This document shows, in pieces, positions 1 to 5,646 of a stretch of 5,646 nucleotides of DNA (positions within the stretch are counted from its first letter, which is position 1; each line of letters begins with the position of its first letter). Position numbers and translations under genes: made by a program. This stretch comes from Spirochaetales bacterium UBA1265 (lineage in GTDB: Bacteria; Spirochaetota; Spirochaetia; Sphaerochaetales; Sphaerochaetaceae), in NCBI GenBank assembly GCA_002308475.1, contig DBVL01000138.1, positions 7,162-12,807 of the forward strand. Direction: 5' to 3'. The notes under the pieces were generated by a model. It did not search any database, was not told where the DNA came from, and saw only the letters and a program-made list of their open reading frames with translations.

Positions 1-620
1 AGGATGACATCATTTCTCTCATACTGCATTCTTGTCATCTGCTCAAGCTCGGCAGCATGGTCAAAGAACATGCCGGTTCTGAACACGTGGGTCATGTCTT
101 TCAGCGAGACAGGATTAGCCAGTCCATATATACAGGAGACAGTTGCAACAACTATCACATCCCGTCTCTCCATCAGACTGAAGGAGGCACTCAGACGCAT
201 ACGGTCAATCTCCTCATTCACATCTGCGTCTTTTTCTATATATAGATCCTTACCGGGCACATAGGCCTCAGGCTGGTAGTAATCATAGGTTGATACAAAG
301 TACTCAACACGGTTTTCGGGGAAGAAGGATTTGAACTCGCGGTACAACTGTGCCGCAAGAGTTTTATTATGGGAAAGAATGAGAGTGGGACGCTGGACCT
401 TCTCTATGATCTTGGCCATGGTGTAGGTTTTTCCACTCCCGGTTACGCCTTTGAGAGTCTGGAACCTATCTCCGGCCAGAACTCCGGCAGAAAGGGCATC
501 TATTGCCTGCTGCTGGTCTCCTGAGGTCTCAAAAGGGGCATGCACCACAAAGGGCTTGTCCATCCACTGAACCGAGCCGTGCACATTCCTTACAACCTCT
601 CCGCCCCATGACTTATCCAT
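1..620 (-). CDS. uvrB: UvrB, excinuclease ABC subunit B (N-terminal 206 codons, cut by the window edge)
   Basis: UvrB is the damage-verifying DNA helicase-like subunit of UvrABC nucleotide excision repair; it receives damaged DNA from UvrA and then recruits UvrC. Seen here: GDQQQAI at residues 34-40, Walker A GVTGSGKT at 58-65, NKTLAAQLY at 85-93, the beta-hairpin region [20 protein letters not shown] at 111-130 that clamps a DNA strand in known UvrBs, the stretch [12 protein letters not shown] at 134-145, and SCIYGLANP at 162-170. The helicase C-terminal half and UvrC-binding end lie outside the window; family members are about 660-680 residues. The start at 620 makes a TAATG overlap with the htrA stop, fitting translational coupling. 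However, Met20 (codon 563-561, MDKPF) lines up with the start of E. coli UvrB (MSKPF), so the first 19 residues may be an extension or may not be translated. It is the fourth gene visible in the minus-strand operon. Identity is very secure. Confidence 0.97.
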   Translation of the reverse strand, partial: MDKSWGGEVVRNVHGSVQWMDKPFVVHAPFETSGDQQQAIDALSAGVLAGDRFQTLKGVTGSGKTYTMAKIIEKVQRPTLILSHNKTLAAQLYREFKSFFPENRVEYFVSTYDYYQPEAYVPGKDLYIEKDADVNEEIDRMRLSASFSLMERRDVIVVATVSCIYGLANPVSLKDMTHVFRTGMFFDHAAELEQMTRMQYERNDVI

Positions 621-1903
621 TATCTGCTCATCCACCCTATATTCTCTGATGTGCGTTCCACAAGAACAACCTTGAGAGTCATATCAGTTCCGTTACGGTT
701 TATTCCCACCTTTACAGTATCTCCCGGTCTGGTGTTTCCAAGAGCCGTGAAAAGGTCTGAGTATTCAGCAACCTGAACATCGTTTATGGAAGTAATCACA
801 TCTCCACCAAGGTAGATTATGGAGTCTCCGTACAGAACCTGTCTTGTTCCACCCTTGAGCCCGGCCTGATCTGCCCTTCCACCTGAGACAACCTGACTGA
901 TGAGAATGCCTCGTGAGACCGAAAGCCCCGCATAGTCAACAATCTGCTTGGAAAGCTGTACAGGCACAATATCCAACCAGCCCCTGTTAACCTTTCCGTA
1001 TTTTATCAGATCCTGAGCCGAGGCATACGCAGTGTTTGAAGCAACTGCAAAGTTAAGTCCCTGACTTACTCCCGTGTCTGAATAAATGGAGGAATTGATA
1101 CCTATAACATAACCGCTTGAGTTCAGAAGCGGACCTCCTGAGTTTCCGGGGTTGATTGCCGCATCTGTCTGAATCATACCCAGAAGAAGGTTTCCATTCT
1201 CATCTCTGATTGAACGGCTGAGGCCTGAGATTACTCCGACAGAGAGGGTTCTGTCATACCCGAACGGGTTTCCTATAGCCAGGACCTTCTGTCCCACAAT
1301 AAGACTGTCGGAATCTCCGAATGTAAGGTACTCAAAGGACTTTCCATCTTCAGGAGTGACCTTGATAACAGCTATATCATTCTCAGGGTCCTCTCCTACA
1401 AGGGAAGCATTGTACTGCTTTCCGTCTGATGTGGTAACAAGGATTGATTCAGCTGAATTAATTACGTGGGCACTTGTAATTATGTAACCGTCATCAGTAA
1501 TGAAGAATCCGGAGCCCACACCGGAAGTGGAGATGACATCAAGGAAGGAAGATACTCCGGAGAAGGATGTGTTTATGTAGACAACAGCTTTGCTGCATTT
1601 CTCAAAGACACTGTTGTTCTGTATTTCATCCGCACTGTACGTCCATTCCTGAGAACTTCCCTGAAAAAGAGTCAGGCCTTCTGACGAGTAAAAAATATCA
1701 TTTACGGAACCTCCTGCCAGTTCCAGAAGTCCACGCTCTCCATACTCTGAGATGACCTCTATCATGGCAGTTCTCAAATCCTGCTGTCTTTTTCTCTGTT
1801 CAATGGAGCGGGTCCATACAACAAGTAGAACAGCTATGACAACAAGAAGAACAACTGCAACCGAGACAAGTAAGATTTTTCCGGCTTTTTTAGGGATTTT
1901 CAT
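620..1903 (-). CDS. HtrA/DegP-like membrane-anchored serine protease with one PDZ domain
   Basis: This is a 427-residue trypsin-fold protease of the HtrA (S1C) family, which degrades or refolds damaged envelope proteins. An N-terminal basic stretch and one hydrophobic helix (about residues 10-30) with no clear cleavage site suggest a signal anchor, with the enzyme outside the inner membrane. Residues 31-100 are a non-typical spacer, followed by the protease domain (about 100-300). The catalytic triad is complete: His146 in SAHVIN, Asp176 in ENDIAVIKV, and Ser255 in [23 protein letters not shown] is the usual HtrA active-site context. One PDZ domain follows (about 308-415), with [18 protein letters not shown] and [13 protein letters not shown] as carboxylate-binding-loop-like and core motifs. 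A second PDZ is absent, so it resembles DegS or plant Deg1/HhoA in architecture rather than two-PDZ DegP. The ATG at 1903 overlaps the apbE stop by 4 nt (ATGA) and no clear ribosome binding site is seen, suggesting coupling. Which HtrA paralogue it is remains undecided, so no symbol is given. Confidence 0.95.
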   Translation of the reverse strand: MKIPKKAGKILLVSVAVVLLVVIAVLLVVWTRSIEQRKRQQDLRTAMIEVISEYGERGLLELAGGSVNDIFYSSEGLTLFQGSSQEWTYSADEIQNNSVFEKCSKAVVYINTSFSGVSSFLDVISTSGVGSGFFITDDGYIITSAHVINSAESILVTTSDGKQYNASLVGEDPENDIAVIKVTPEDGKSFEYLTFGDSDSLIVGQKVLAIGNPFGYDRTLSVGVISGLSRSIRDENGNLLLGMIQTDAAINPGNSGGPLLNSSGYVIGINSSIYSDTGVSQGLNFAVASNTAYASAQDLIKYGKVNRGWLDIVPVQLSKQIVDYAGLSVSRGILISQVVSGGRADQAGLKGGTRQVLYGDSIIYLGGDVITSINDVQVAEYSDLFTALGNTRPGDTVKVGINRNGTDMTLKVVLVERTSENIGWMSR

Positions 1904-2802
1904 AACACAAATTCTACAGAATAATCAGGGAACAGTTCAAGGAGAGCCTCACTGCCCTGAGGACCGAGAAGATAACAGGAAGTGCTCAAGGCATCACAGA
2001 TTGATCCCAGAGGTCCTGTAACTGTTGCTGAGAGAACTGCGCTTTCTGCAGGATAACCAGTGTAGGCATTCAGGATATGTCCGTATAGTTTACCATCCAC
2101 TTCAAAAGCCCTCTCATAAATCCCGCTTGTAACCACACAGCCGTCATGGATTTTCACAACTTTGAGATAATCAGACCTGGAAGACCCAGGATTCCGGATT
2201 CCTACCGTAAAGGGAGTTTTCATGAAGGAAAAGGAGCCGGTTTTCTTGTAACCAACAGTACAGACATTGCCCCCAAAATTAATTATGGCGGACTCTATGC
2301 CGTTTTCTTTGAGGATTTTTGCTGCCTCATCAGATGCATAGCCCTTGCCTACGGCTCCAAAGTCATACTTTCTAACAGCAAGGGCAGCTTGGATCTCTGC
2401 CTCAGATGGAACTCTCTCATCTCCGGTTCCTATACCCCAAAGCTCTATGACCTGCCCGAGATATGGGCTGAAAAGGCCGTCAGTGAGGCTGTAGAACTGC
2501 TCTGAGAGAGAGATCATGTAAGCAGTATCCGGATCTATTTCAATGTTTTCACCGCGGTTCAAAGCTGAGACTGTTGAATTCTCATCTGTTCGGCTTATGT
2601 GCTTTTCAATCTCTGCCATACGGCTCCATACCTTTTCAAATATCTCTCCCATGTTCTCAGGAGCCTGATAAACGGTTATGGAACAGTATGTGTTGAAGTA
2701 AAACCTCTGACTGACAGCAGTTGAAGGCTTGCATGAGCAGAGAATTATGACAAGGCTTATGATCAGCAGATATCCAAAAAGCTTCTTATGCTGTAATTTC
2801 AT
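1900..2802 (-). CDS. apbE: FAD:protein FMN transferase, ApbE-family lipoprotein
   Basis: ApbE (Ftp) enzymes use FAD and Mg2+ to attach FMN covalently to a Thr or Ser of exported redox proteins such as the RnfG/NqrC subunits. The 300-residue protein starts with MKLQHKKLFGY, a hydrophobic stretch (about residues 8-21) and a lipobox-like LCSC ending at Cys24, so a periplasm-facing lipoprotein is predicted. Family motifs in order: FGAVGKGYASD (148-158), NFGGNV (175-180), TSGIYERAFEVDGK (225-238), GHILNAYTGYPA (241-252, where many members have DP before xTG) and CDALSTSCYLLG (269-280). The last motif contains the expected metal-site Asp270 and Thr274. I chose the ATG at 2802 because it gives a proper lipoprotein signal and normal length. 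An upstream ATG at 2874 would add 24 residues before the signal sequence and lies deep inside the preceding kinase gene. The start overlaps the kinase end by 17 nt and the stop overlaps htrA by 4 nt. No flavinylation substrate is encoded in the window. Confidence 0.95.
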   Translation of the reverse strand: MKLQHKKLFGYLLIISLVIILCSCKPSTAVSQRFYFNTYCSITVYQAPENMGEIFEKVWSRMAEIEKHISRTDENSTVSALNRGENIEIDPDTAYMISLSEQFYSLTDGLFSPYLGQVIELWGIGTGDERVPSEAEIQAALAVRKYDFGAVGKGYASDEAAKILKENGIESAIINFGGNVCTVGYKKTGSFSFMKTPFTVGIRNPGSSRSDYLKVVKIHDGCVVTSGIYERAFEVDGKLYGHILNAYTGYPAESAVLSATVTGPLGSICDALSTSCYLLGPQGSEALLELFPDYSVEFVL

Positions 2803-3673
2803 TGTCAAACGGAGGATTACAGCCTTCTCTGGTGCAGTTGTAGGCCGCACATTCGCCGGCAAATGCAGAAGCAAGTCTCATATCCGTCTCAGACATCCTG
2901 AAGTCCTCAAATCTGTTTCTTCTGTCCATCCAGGCAAGAACCGCACCGTTAAACACGTCTCCACAGCCTATTGTGTCTACAATCCTGTGCAGAGGCTTTA
3001 CTGCCGGACAGTCAACCCTCGCAGACCTTGTATACCATGAGCTTCCGTTCTCACCGTGGGTCACTATAAGATAGGTTTTACAGATTTGGGCTAGTTCTTC
3101 TGCGCTCTTACCCCAGTAAGAGAGGTCATCATCACTGACCTTCACTATATCAGATTCTGCTGCAGCCTTATCCAGAGCCCTTCTGTATTCTTCATGGTCC
3201 TCTATCAGGTTTTCCCTTATGTTCGGATCAAAGAATCTTATAAGGCTTTTCCTGTGTTTGAAGAAAACATCCAACTCTTTTCTTACCTTGGCATCTATAA
3301 AAGAAACTGAGCCATAGAAGACGCAGTTGATGTCTGAGTTTGAGGAAAAAGCCTCTTCAAGTTTTTCTGCGGTGATGGAGAAGGCGCTTGTGCCCTTCCA
3401 GTCAAACTCATATGTATTCACAGAACCCCTGACTACAGCTTCTGTGGTCATGGTAGGTGCCATATCATTACAGAAGACAGGGTCAAAGATAATGTTGTTA
3501 TCTATCATGTGATTAAGAATCCTGTTTCCATATTTGTCAGAGGATATTCCGCCGAGAAAACAGGATGGAGAGCCAAGTCTCGCAACAGCAAGGGCTGTAT
3601 TCAGAGGACAGCCCCCAACAAAGAACTCATTTTCCTTGATATCTATCAAAGCTTCGCCAATTGAAACAATCAT
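2786..3673 (-). CDS. PfkB-family carbohydrate kinase, fructokinase-like
   Basis: This is a 295-residue kinase of the PfkB/ribokinase superfamily, which transfers the ATP gamma-phosphate to a sugar or nucleoside hydroxyl in the cytoplasm. Signs seen: an N-terminus of the family type (IVSIGEALIDI), VGGCPLNTALAVARLG at 19-34 corresponding to the substrate-side GG signature, DPNIREN at 149-155 (typical of fructokinases), KVSDDDL at 178-184, IVTHGENGS at 203-211 (ATP side), and DTIGCGDVFNGAVLA at 233-247 with the catalytic base Asp239. The usual DTxGAGD signature here has Cys in place of Ala. The DPN-R motif and length favour fructokinase, but PfkB substrates cannot be assigned safely from sequence, so no symbol is given. 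The ATG at 3673 fits the family start, but no good ribosome binding site precedes it. It is the first gene of the minus-strand operon and is divergent from glnS. Confidence 0.9.
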   Translation of the reverse strand: MIVSIGEALIDIKENEFFVGGCPLNTALAVARLGSPSCFLGGISSDKYGNRILNHMIDNNIIFDPVFCNDMAPTMTTEAVVRGSVNTYEFDWKGTSAFSITAEKLEEAFSSNSDINCVFYGSVSFIDAKVRKELDVFFKHRKSLIRFFDPNIRENLIEDHEEYRRALDKAAAESDIVKVSDDDLSYWGKSAEELAQICKTYLIVTHGENGSSWYTRSARVDCPAVKPLHRIVDTIGCGDVFNGAVLAWMDRRNRFEDFRMSETDMRLASAFAGECAAYNCTREGCNPPFDNEITA

Positions 3674-3689
3674 GAGCTAAGTGTATCAT
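3661..3689 (+). promoter_or_regulatory. Sigma-70-type promoter for glnS
   Basis: TTGAAA at 3661-3666 (5 of 6 bases of the -35 consensus) and TATCAT at 3684-3689 (5 of 6 of the -10 consensus) are separated by exactly 17 bp, the optimal spacing. The predicted transcript starts near 3695-3697 and has a leader of about 44 nt before the glnS ATG. The -35 element lies inside the first codons of the divergent kinase gene. This is a motif-based prediction. Confidence 0.55.
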
Positions 3690-3703
3690 ATCCCGGTAAA
3701 ATA

Positions 3704-3720
3704 CCAAAGGGTCCCTTTGG
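3704..3720. repeat. Perfect 17-bp palindrome in the glnS leader (possible operator or leader hairpin)
   Basis: CCAAAGGG and CCCTTTGG are exact reverse complements around a single central T. The element lies between the predicted glnS transcription start and its ribosome binding site. As DNA it could be an operator for a dimeric regulator. As RNA it could fold into a 7-bp stem with a 3-nt loop. Its symmetry is seen directly; any function is inferred. Confidence 0.6.
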
Positions 3721-3730
3721 AAGGACATTC

Positions 3731-3735
3731 GGAGG
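3731..3735 (+). promoter_or_regulatory. Ribosome binding site of glnS
   Basis: GGAGG, a full Shine-Dalgarno core, lies 4 nt before the ATG at 3740 (or 3 nt if counted as GGAGGA). It is the only strong ribosome binding site at a gene start in this window and fixes the glnS start codon. The four operon genes lack a comparable site. Confidence 0.85.
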
Positions 3736-3739
3736 AAAA

Positions 3740-5407
3740 ATGGCTGATAATTTTATTGAAAAAATCATTGAAGATGATCTTGCATCAGGGAGAGTTCCCA
3801 ATAATACCATAGTTACAAGATTCCCACCTGAGCCAAATGGCTACCTGCACATAGGCCACATAAAAAGCATATGTCTGAACTTTGGACTAGCTGCCAAGTA
3901 CAACGGCCGCTGTCACCTGCGTCTTGATGACACAAACCCGGCAAAAGAAGACATGGAGTACATAGACTCCATAAAGAGCGACATAAAGTGGCTCGGTTTT
4001 GACTGGGGAGAATATGAGTTCTACGCTTCGGATTACTATGACCAGCTTCACCAGATAGCAATAGACCTTATCAAAAAGGGTCTTGCTTATGTTGATAGCC
4101 AGAGCCCTGAAGAGGTCCGCATAAACCGTGGAACACTCACAGAACCAGGAAAAAACAGCCCTGATAGAGACAGAAGCATAGAGGAGAACCTCAGACTCTT
4201 CAAAGAGATGGGTGAAGGCAAGCATCCTGAAGGAAAGTACCTTCTGAGAGCAAAGCTTGATATGGCTTCTCCAAATATAAACATGAGAGACCCTGCTCTG
4301 TACAGAATCAAGTTTGCTGAGCATCCCAGAACAGGCAACAAGTGGTGTGTCTATCCCATGTATGATTTCACTCATCCTATCAGTGATGCCATAGAAGGAA
4401 TTACCCACAGCATCTGTACCCTTGAATTTGAGGATCACAGACCTGCATACGACTGGGCCTGCTCTATTGATAATATCCAGCATGCTCCTCACCAGTATGA
4501 GTTTGCAAGACTGAATATAAACTACCTTGTCATGAGTAAGAGAAAGCTTCTGCAACTTGTGAACATGGGAATAGTCTCAGGGTGGGATGATCCGAGAATG
4601 CCAACCATAAGTGGAATAAGAAGAAGAGGTTATTCTCCTGAGTCCATGAAGGATTTTGTAAGCAGAGTGGGAGTTGCAAAGGTTGAGTCAGTTGTGGACT
4701 ACTCCCTCATGGAGTTCTGCGTAAGAGAAGACCTGAACAAGAGAGCCCGCCGTGTCATGGCTGTTCTTGATCCTATCAAGCTTGTTATTGATAACTATCC
4801 GGAAGATCAGACTGAATACTTTGAAGCAGAGAACAACCCTGAGGATCCTACCGCAGGAAAAAGAAGCCTGCCCTTCACCAAGGAGCTTTACATAGAACGT
4901 GAAGACTTCATGGAAGAGCCTCCAAAAGGCTATCACCGCCTGTACATAGGAAATGAAATACGTCTCAAAGGTGCATATTATGTCACGGCTGTCAGCTGTG
5001 AGAAGGACAGTGAAGGAAAGGTCACCGTTGTTCACTGCACATATGATCCACAGTCAAAGGGCGGAGAGACTCCTGACGGAAGAAAGGTAAAGGGCACAAG
5101 CCACTGGGTAAGCGCTAAGTACGCCATCTCCGGAGAGATCCGTCTCTATGACAAGCTCTTCAAGACAGAGTATCCCGGAGCAGATACCGGAAACTACCTG
5201 GATGATCTTAATCCTGAAAGTCTGGTGATTGTGAAAGACGCAAAGCTTGAACCGGGTCTTGCAGACGCTAAGCCCGGAGATTATCTGCAGTTCATGAGAA
5301 GCGGATACTTTACTCCTGACTATGACAGTACAAAAGACCACCTGATCTTCAACAGGACTGTCACACTCAAGGACAGCTGGTCAAAACAGCTTGCAAAGAA
5401 CAAATAA
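3740..5407 (+). CDS. glnS: Glutaminyl-tRNA synthetase
   Basis: This class I aminoacyl-tRNA synthetase attaches glutamine to tRNA-Gln in the cytoplasm using ATP. It has 555 residues, matching the roughly 554 of the E. coli enzyme, and appears complete. The Rossmann catalytic domain has FPPEPNGYLHIGH with the HIGH motif at 37-40, RLDDTNP at 61-67 (the Asp pair region that contacts glutamine and the tRNA 3' end in E. coli GlnRS), MYDFTHPISDAIEGITHS at 207-224, CTLEFEDHRPAYDW at 226-239, and the KMSKS-type loop VMSKRKL at 264-270. Asp232 in that region corresponds by alignment to E. coli Asp235, known for recognition of tRNA-Gln base pair 3-70. TLEF and MYDFTH distinguish GlnRS from GluRS. The C-terminal half (about 335-550) is the two-beta-barrel anticodon-binding domain, including YHRLYIGNEIRLKGAYYV (398-415) and GTSHWVSAKYA (452-462). 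Its presence indicates direct glutaminylation rather than sole reliance on GatCAB amidation. It is transcribed alone and convergent with the mutase gene. Confidence 0.98.
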   Translation: MADNFIEKIIEDDLASGRVPNNTIVTRFPPEPNGYLHIGHIKSICLNFGLAAKYNGRCHLRLDDTNPAKEDMEYIDSIKSDIKWLGFDWGEYEFYASDYYDQLHQIAIDLIKKGLAYVDSQSPEEVRINRGTLTEPGKNSPDRDRSIEENLRLFKEMGEGKHPEGKYLLRAKLDMASPNINMRDPALYRIKFAEHPRTGNKWCVYPMYDFTHPISDAIEGITHSICTLEFEDHRPAYDWACSIDNIQHAPHQYEFARLNINYLVMSKRKLLQLVNMGIVSGWDDPRMPTISGIRRRGYSPESMKDFVSRVGVAKVESVVDYSLMEFCVREDLNKRARRVMAVLDPIKLVIDNYPEDQTEYFEAENNPEDPTAGKRSLPFTKELYIEREDFMEEPPKGYHRLYIGNEIRLKGAYYVTAVSCEKDSEGKVTVVHCTYDPQSKGGETPDGRKVKGTSHWVSAKYAISGEIRLYDKLFKTEYPGADTGNYLDDLNPESLVIVKDAKLEPGLADAKPGDYLQFMRSGYFTPDYDSTKDHLIFNRTVTLKDSWSKQLAKNK

Positions 5408-5423
5408 GTTTTTCTTTTCCGTT

Positions 5424-5473
5424 AAAAAAGGCTGAATCACGGTTTTTACGCCATGCTTCAGCCTTCTTCTTTT
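5424..5473. terminator. Bidirectional intrinsic terminator between glnS and the phosphohexomutase gene
   Basis: AAGGCTGAA (5428-5436) pairs perfectly with TTCAGCCTT (5457-5465), a 9-bp stem. Inside it, CACGG (5438-5442) and CCATG (5451-5455) can extend the stem with one internal mismatch and a further mismatch at the junction, leaving an 8-nt loop. On the minus strand the stem runs into six T residues (complement of 5429-5424), a good terminator for the mutase gene. On the plus strand it is followed by the broken T-tract CTTCTTTT (5466-5473), a fair terminator for glnS. Confidence 0.85.
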
Positions 5474-5487
5474 ATTAATGTTATTTC

Positions 5488-5646
5488 TTATTTGAATCTT
5501 CTGATTATAGCCTCAAGATCCTTGAAATGCTCCTCAAGCTCCTCGCTGGTTCTGGCTTCTACAACTAAACGCAGATATGGCTCAGTGTTTGATTTGCGGA
5601 CATTGAACCACCAGGTGGGAAACTCTATCCTGTAGCCGTCAAAATC
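5488..5646 (-). CDS. Phosphomannomutase/phosphoglucomutase, C-terminal 52 codons (cut by the window edge)
   Basis: Only the last 52 residues and the TAA stop are in the window. They include DGYRIEFPTWWFNVRKSNTE (4-22, allowing for the initial DF), followed by PYLRLVVEA. The R-x-SNTEP loop (residues 17-23) is the phosphate-binding motif of domain 4 in the alpha-D-phosphohexomutase superfamily. That domain closes over the sugar phosphate during interconversion of the 1- and 6-phosphates of mannose or glucose. SNTEP and the WWFNVR context point to the ManB/AlgC/PMM-PGM group rather than GlmM, which normally has SGTEP. The catalytic phosphoserine and sugar-binding domains lie beyond the right edge, so mannose versus glucose specificity cannot be settled. 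The gene ends about 22 bp from the shared terminator stem. Confidence 0.88.
   Translation of the reverse strand, partial: DFDGYRIEFPTWWFNVRKSNTEPYLRLVVEARTSEELEEHFKDLEAIIRRFK

Larger units (their letters stand above)
3674..3739. promoter_or_regulatory. Divergent intergenic control region between the sugar kinase gene and glnS
   Basis: These 66 bp are the only non-coding DNA between the starts of the two divergent genes and must carry at least one promoter. They contain the glnS -10 element, a short inverted repeat GGTA-AAA-TACC (3695-3705), a perfect 17-bp palindrome (3704-3720) and the glnS ribosome binding site. On the minus strand, TATGAT (3690-3685) is a reasonable -10, but no acceptable -35 lies 16-18 bp upstream. 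It would start transcription only a few bases before the kinase ATG, so the operon's own promoter is uncertain. Confidence 0.7.

Noticed and set aside
4..264. Plus-strand open frames at the left edge
   Set aside because: They are antisense to the well-conserved UvrB coding sequence.
655..667. Inverted repeat GTTC-N5-GAAC near the end of htrA, just upstream of uvrB, as a possible LexA/SOS box
   Set aside because: The half-sites are in the opposite order and spacing to the Gram-positive GAAC-N4-GTTC box, and there is no CTG-N10-CAG. It lies in coding sequence and is short enough to arise by chance.
2146..2505. 119-codon open frame on the plus strand inside apbE
   Set aside because: It is fully antisense to apbE, whose family motifs span this region. 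It has no supporting motif or initiation signal.
2811..2818. GGAGGATT on the plus strand as a ribosome binding site
   Set aside because: No gene follows in that direction. It is the complement of Asn-Pro-Pro codons at the end of the kinase gene.
2803..2874. 24-codon upstream extension of apbE (ATG at 2874)
   Set aside because: It would put 24 residues in front of a normal lipoprotein signal sequence and overlap the kinase gene by 89 nt. The ATG at 2802 gives the expected lipoprotein start.
3887..4555. Long open frame (222 codons) on the minus strand inside glnS
   Set aside because: It lies wholly antisense to a complete, strongly supported glnS. Its translation shows no recognisable motif and no ribosome binding site is evident. 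It is a shadow frame.
5453..5635. 60-codon plus-strand open frame after glnS
   Set aside because: It starts inside the terminator hairpin and runs antisense to the phosphohexomutase C-terminus, which carries the R-x-SNTEP motif.

Overview
The window is an ordinary, densely packed bacterial chromosome segment of moderate GC (mid-40s percent by eye). Arg AGA and Ile ATA codons are frequent in all genes, and no gene stands out in composition. It reads as a Gram-negative-type bacterium: it has a periplasmic lipoprotein flavin transferase and a membrane-anchored HtrA protease. The gene set and codon style would fit a host-associated spirochaete (Treponema/Sphaerochaeta-like), but that is a weak inference, because no lineage-specific marker is present.

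Layout. From 3673 down to the left edge there is a four-gene minus-strand run with no gaps: a PfkB-family sugar kinase (3673-2786), an ApbE-type FAD:protein FMN transferase lipoprotein (2802-1900), an HtrA/DegP-like serine protease (1903-620), and the first 206 codons of uvrB (620 to the edge). The junctions overlap by 17 nt, 4 nt (ATGA) and 1 nt (TAATG). This strongly suggests one transcript with translational coupling. A 66-bp divergent intergenic region (3674-3739) separates this operon from a complete plus-strand glutaminyl-tRNA synthetase gene, glnS (3740-5407). That region holds a good sigma-70-type promoter for glnS, a perfect 17-bp palindrome (3704-3720) and a strong ribosome binding site. 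glnS converges on a minus-strand gene whose last 52 codons are visible, the C-terminus of a phosphomannomutase/phosphoglucomutase. A hairpin flanked by T-tracts on both strands lies between them and should act as a shared bidirectional terminator.

How the genes relate. The operon does not form one pathway. It joins sugar phosphorylation, covalent flavinylation of exported redox proteins, envelope protein quality control and nucleotide excision repair. The protease and UvrB share a stress-response theme, and ApbE and HtrA share the envelope. glnS and the mutase are housekeeping genes. No RNA gene, mobile element, CRISPR array or long non-coding stretch was seen; the only non-coding DNA is 3674-3739 and 5408-5487. 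I found no convincing new biological system. The most interesting points are the glnS/sugar-kinase divergent control region and the ambiguous uvrB start.
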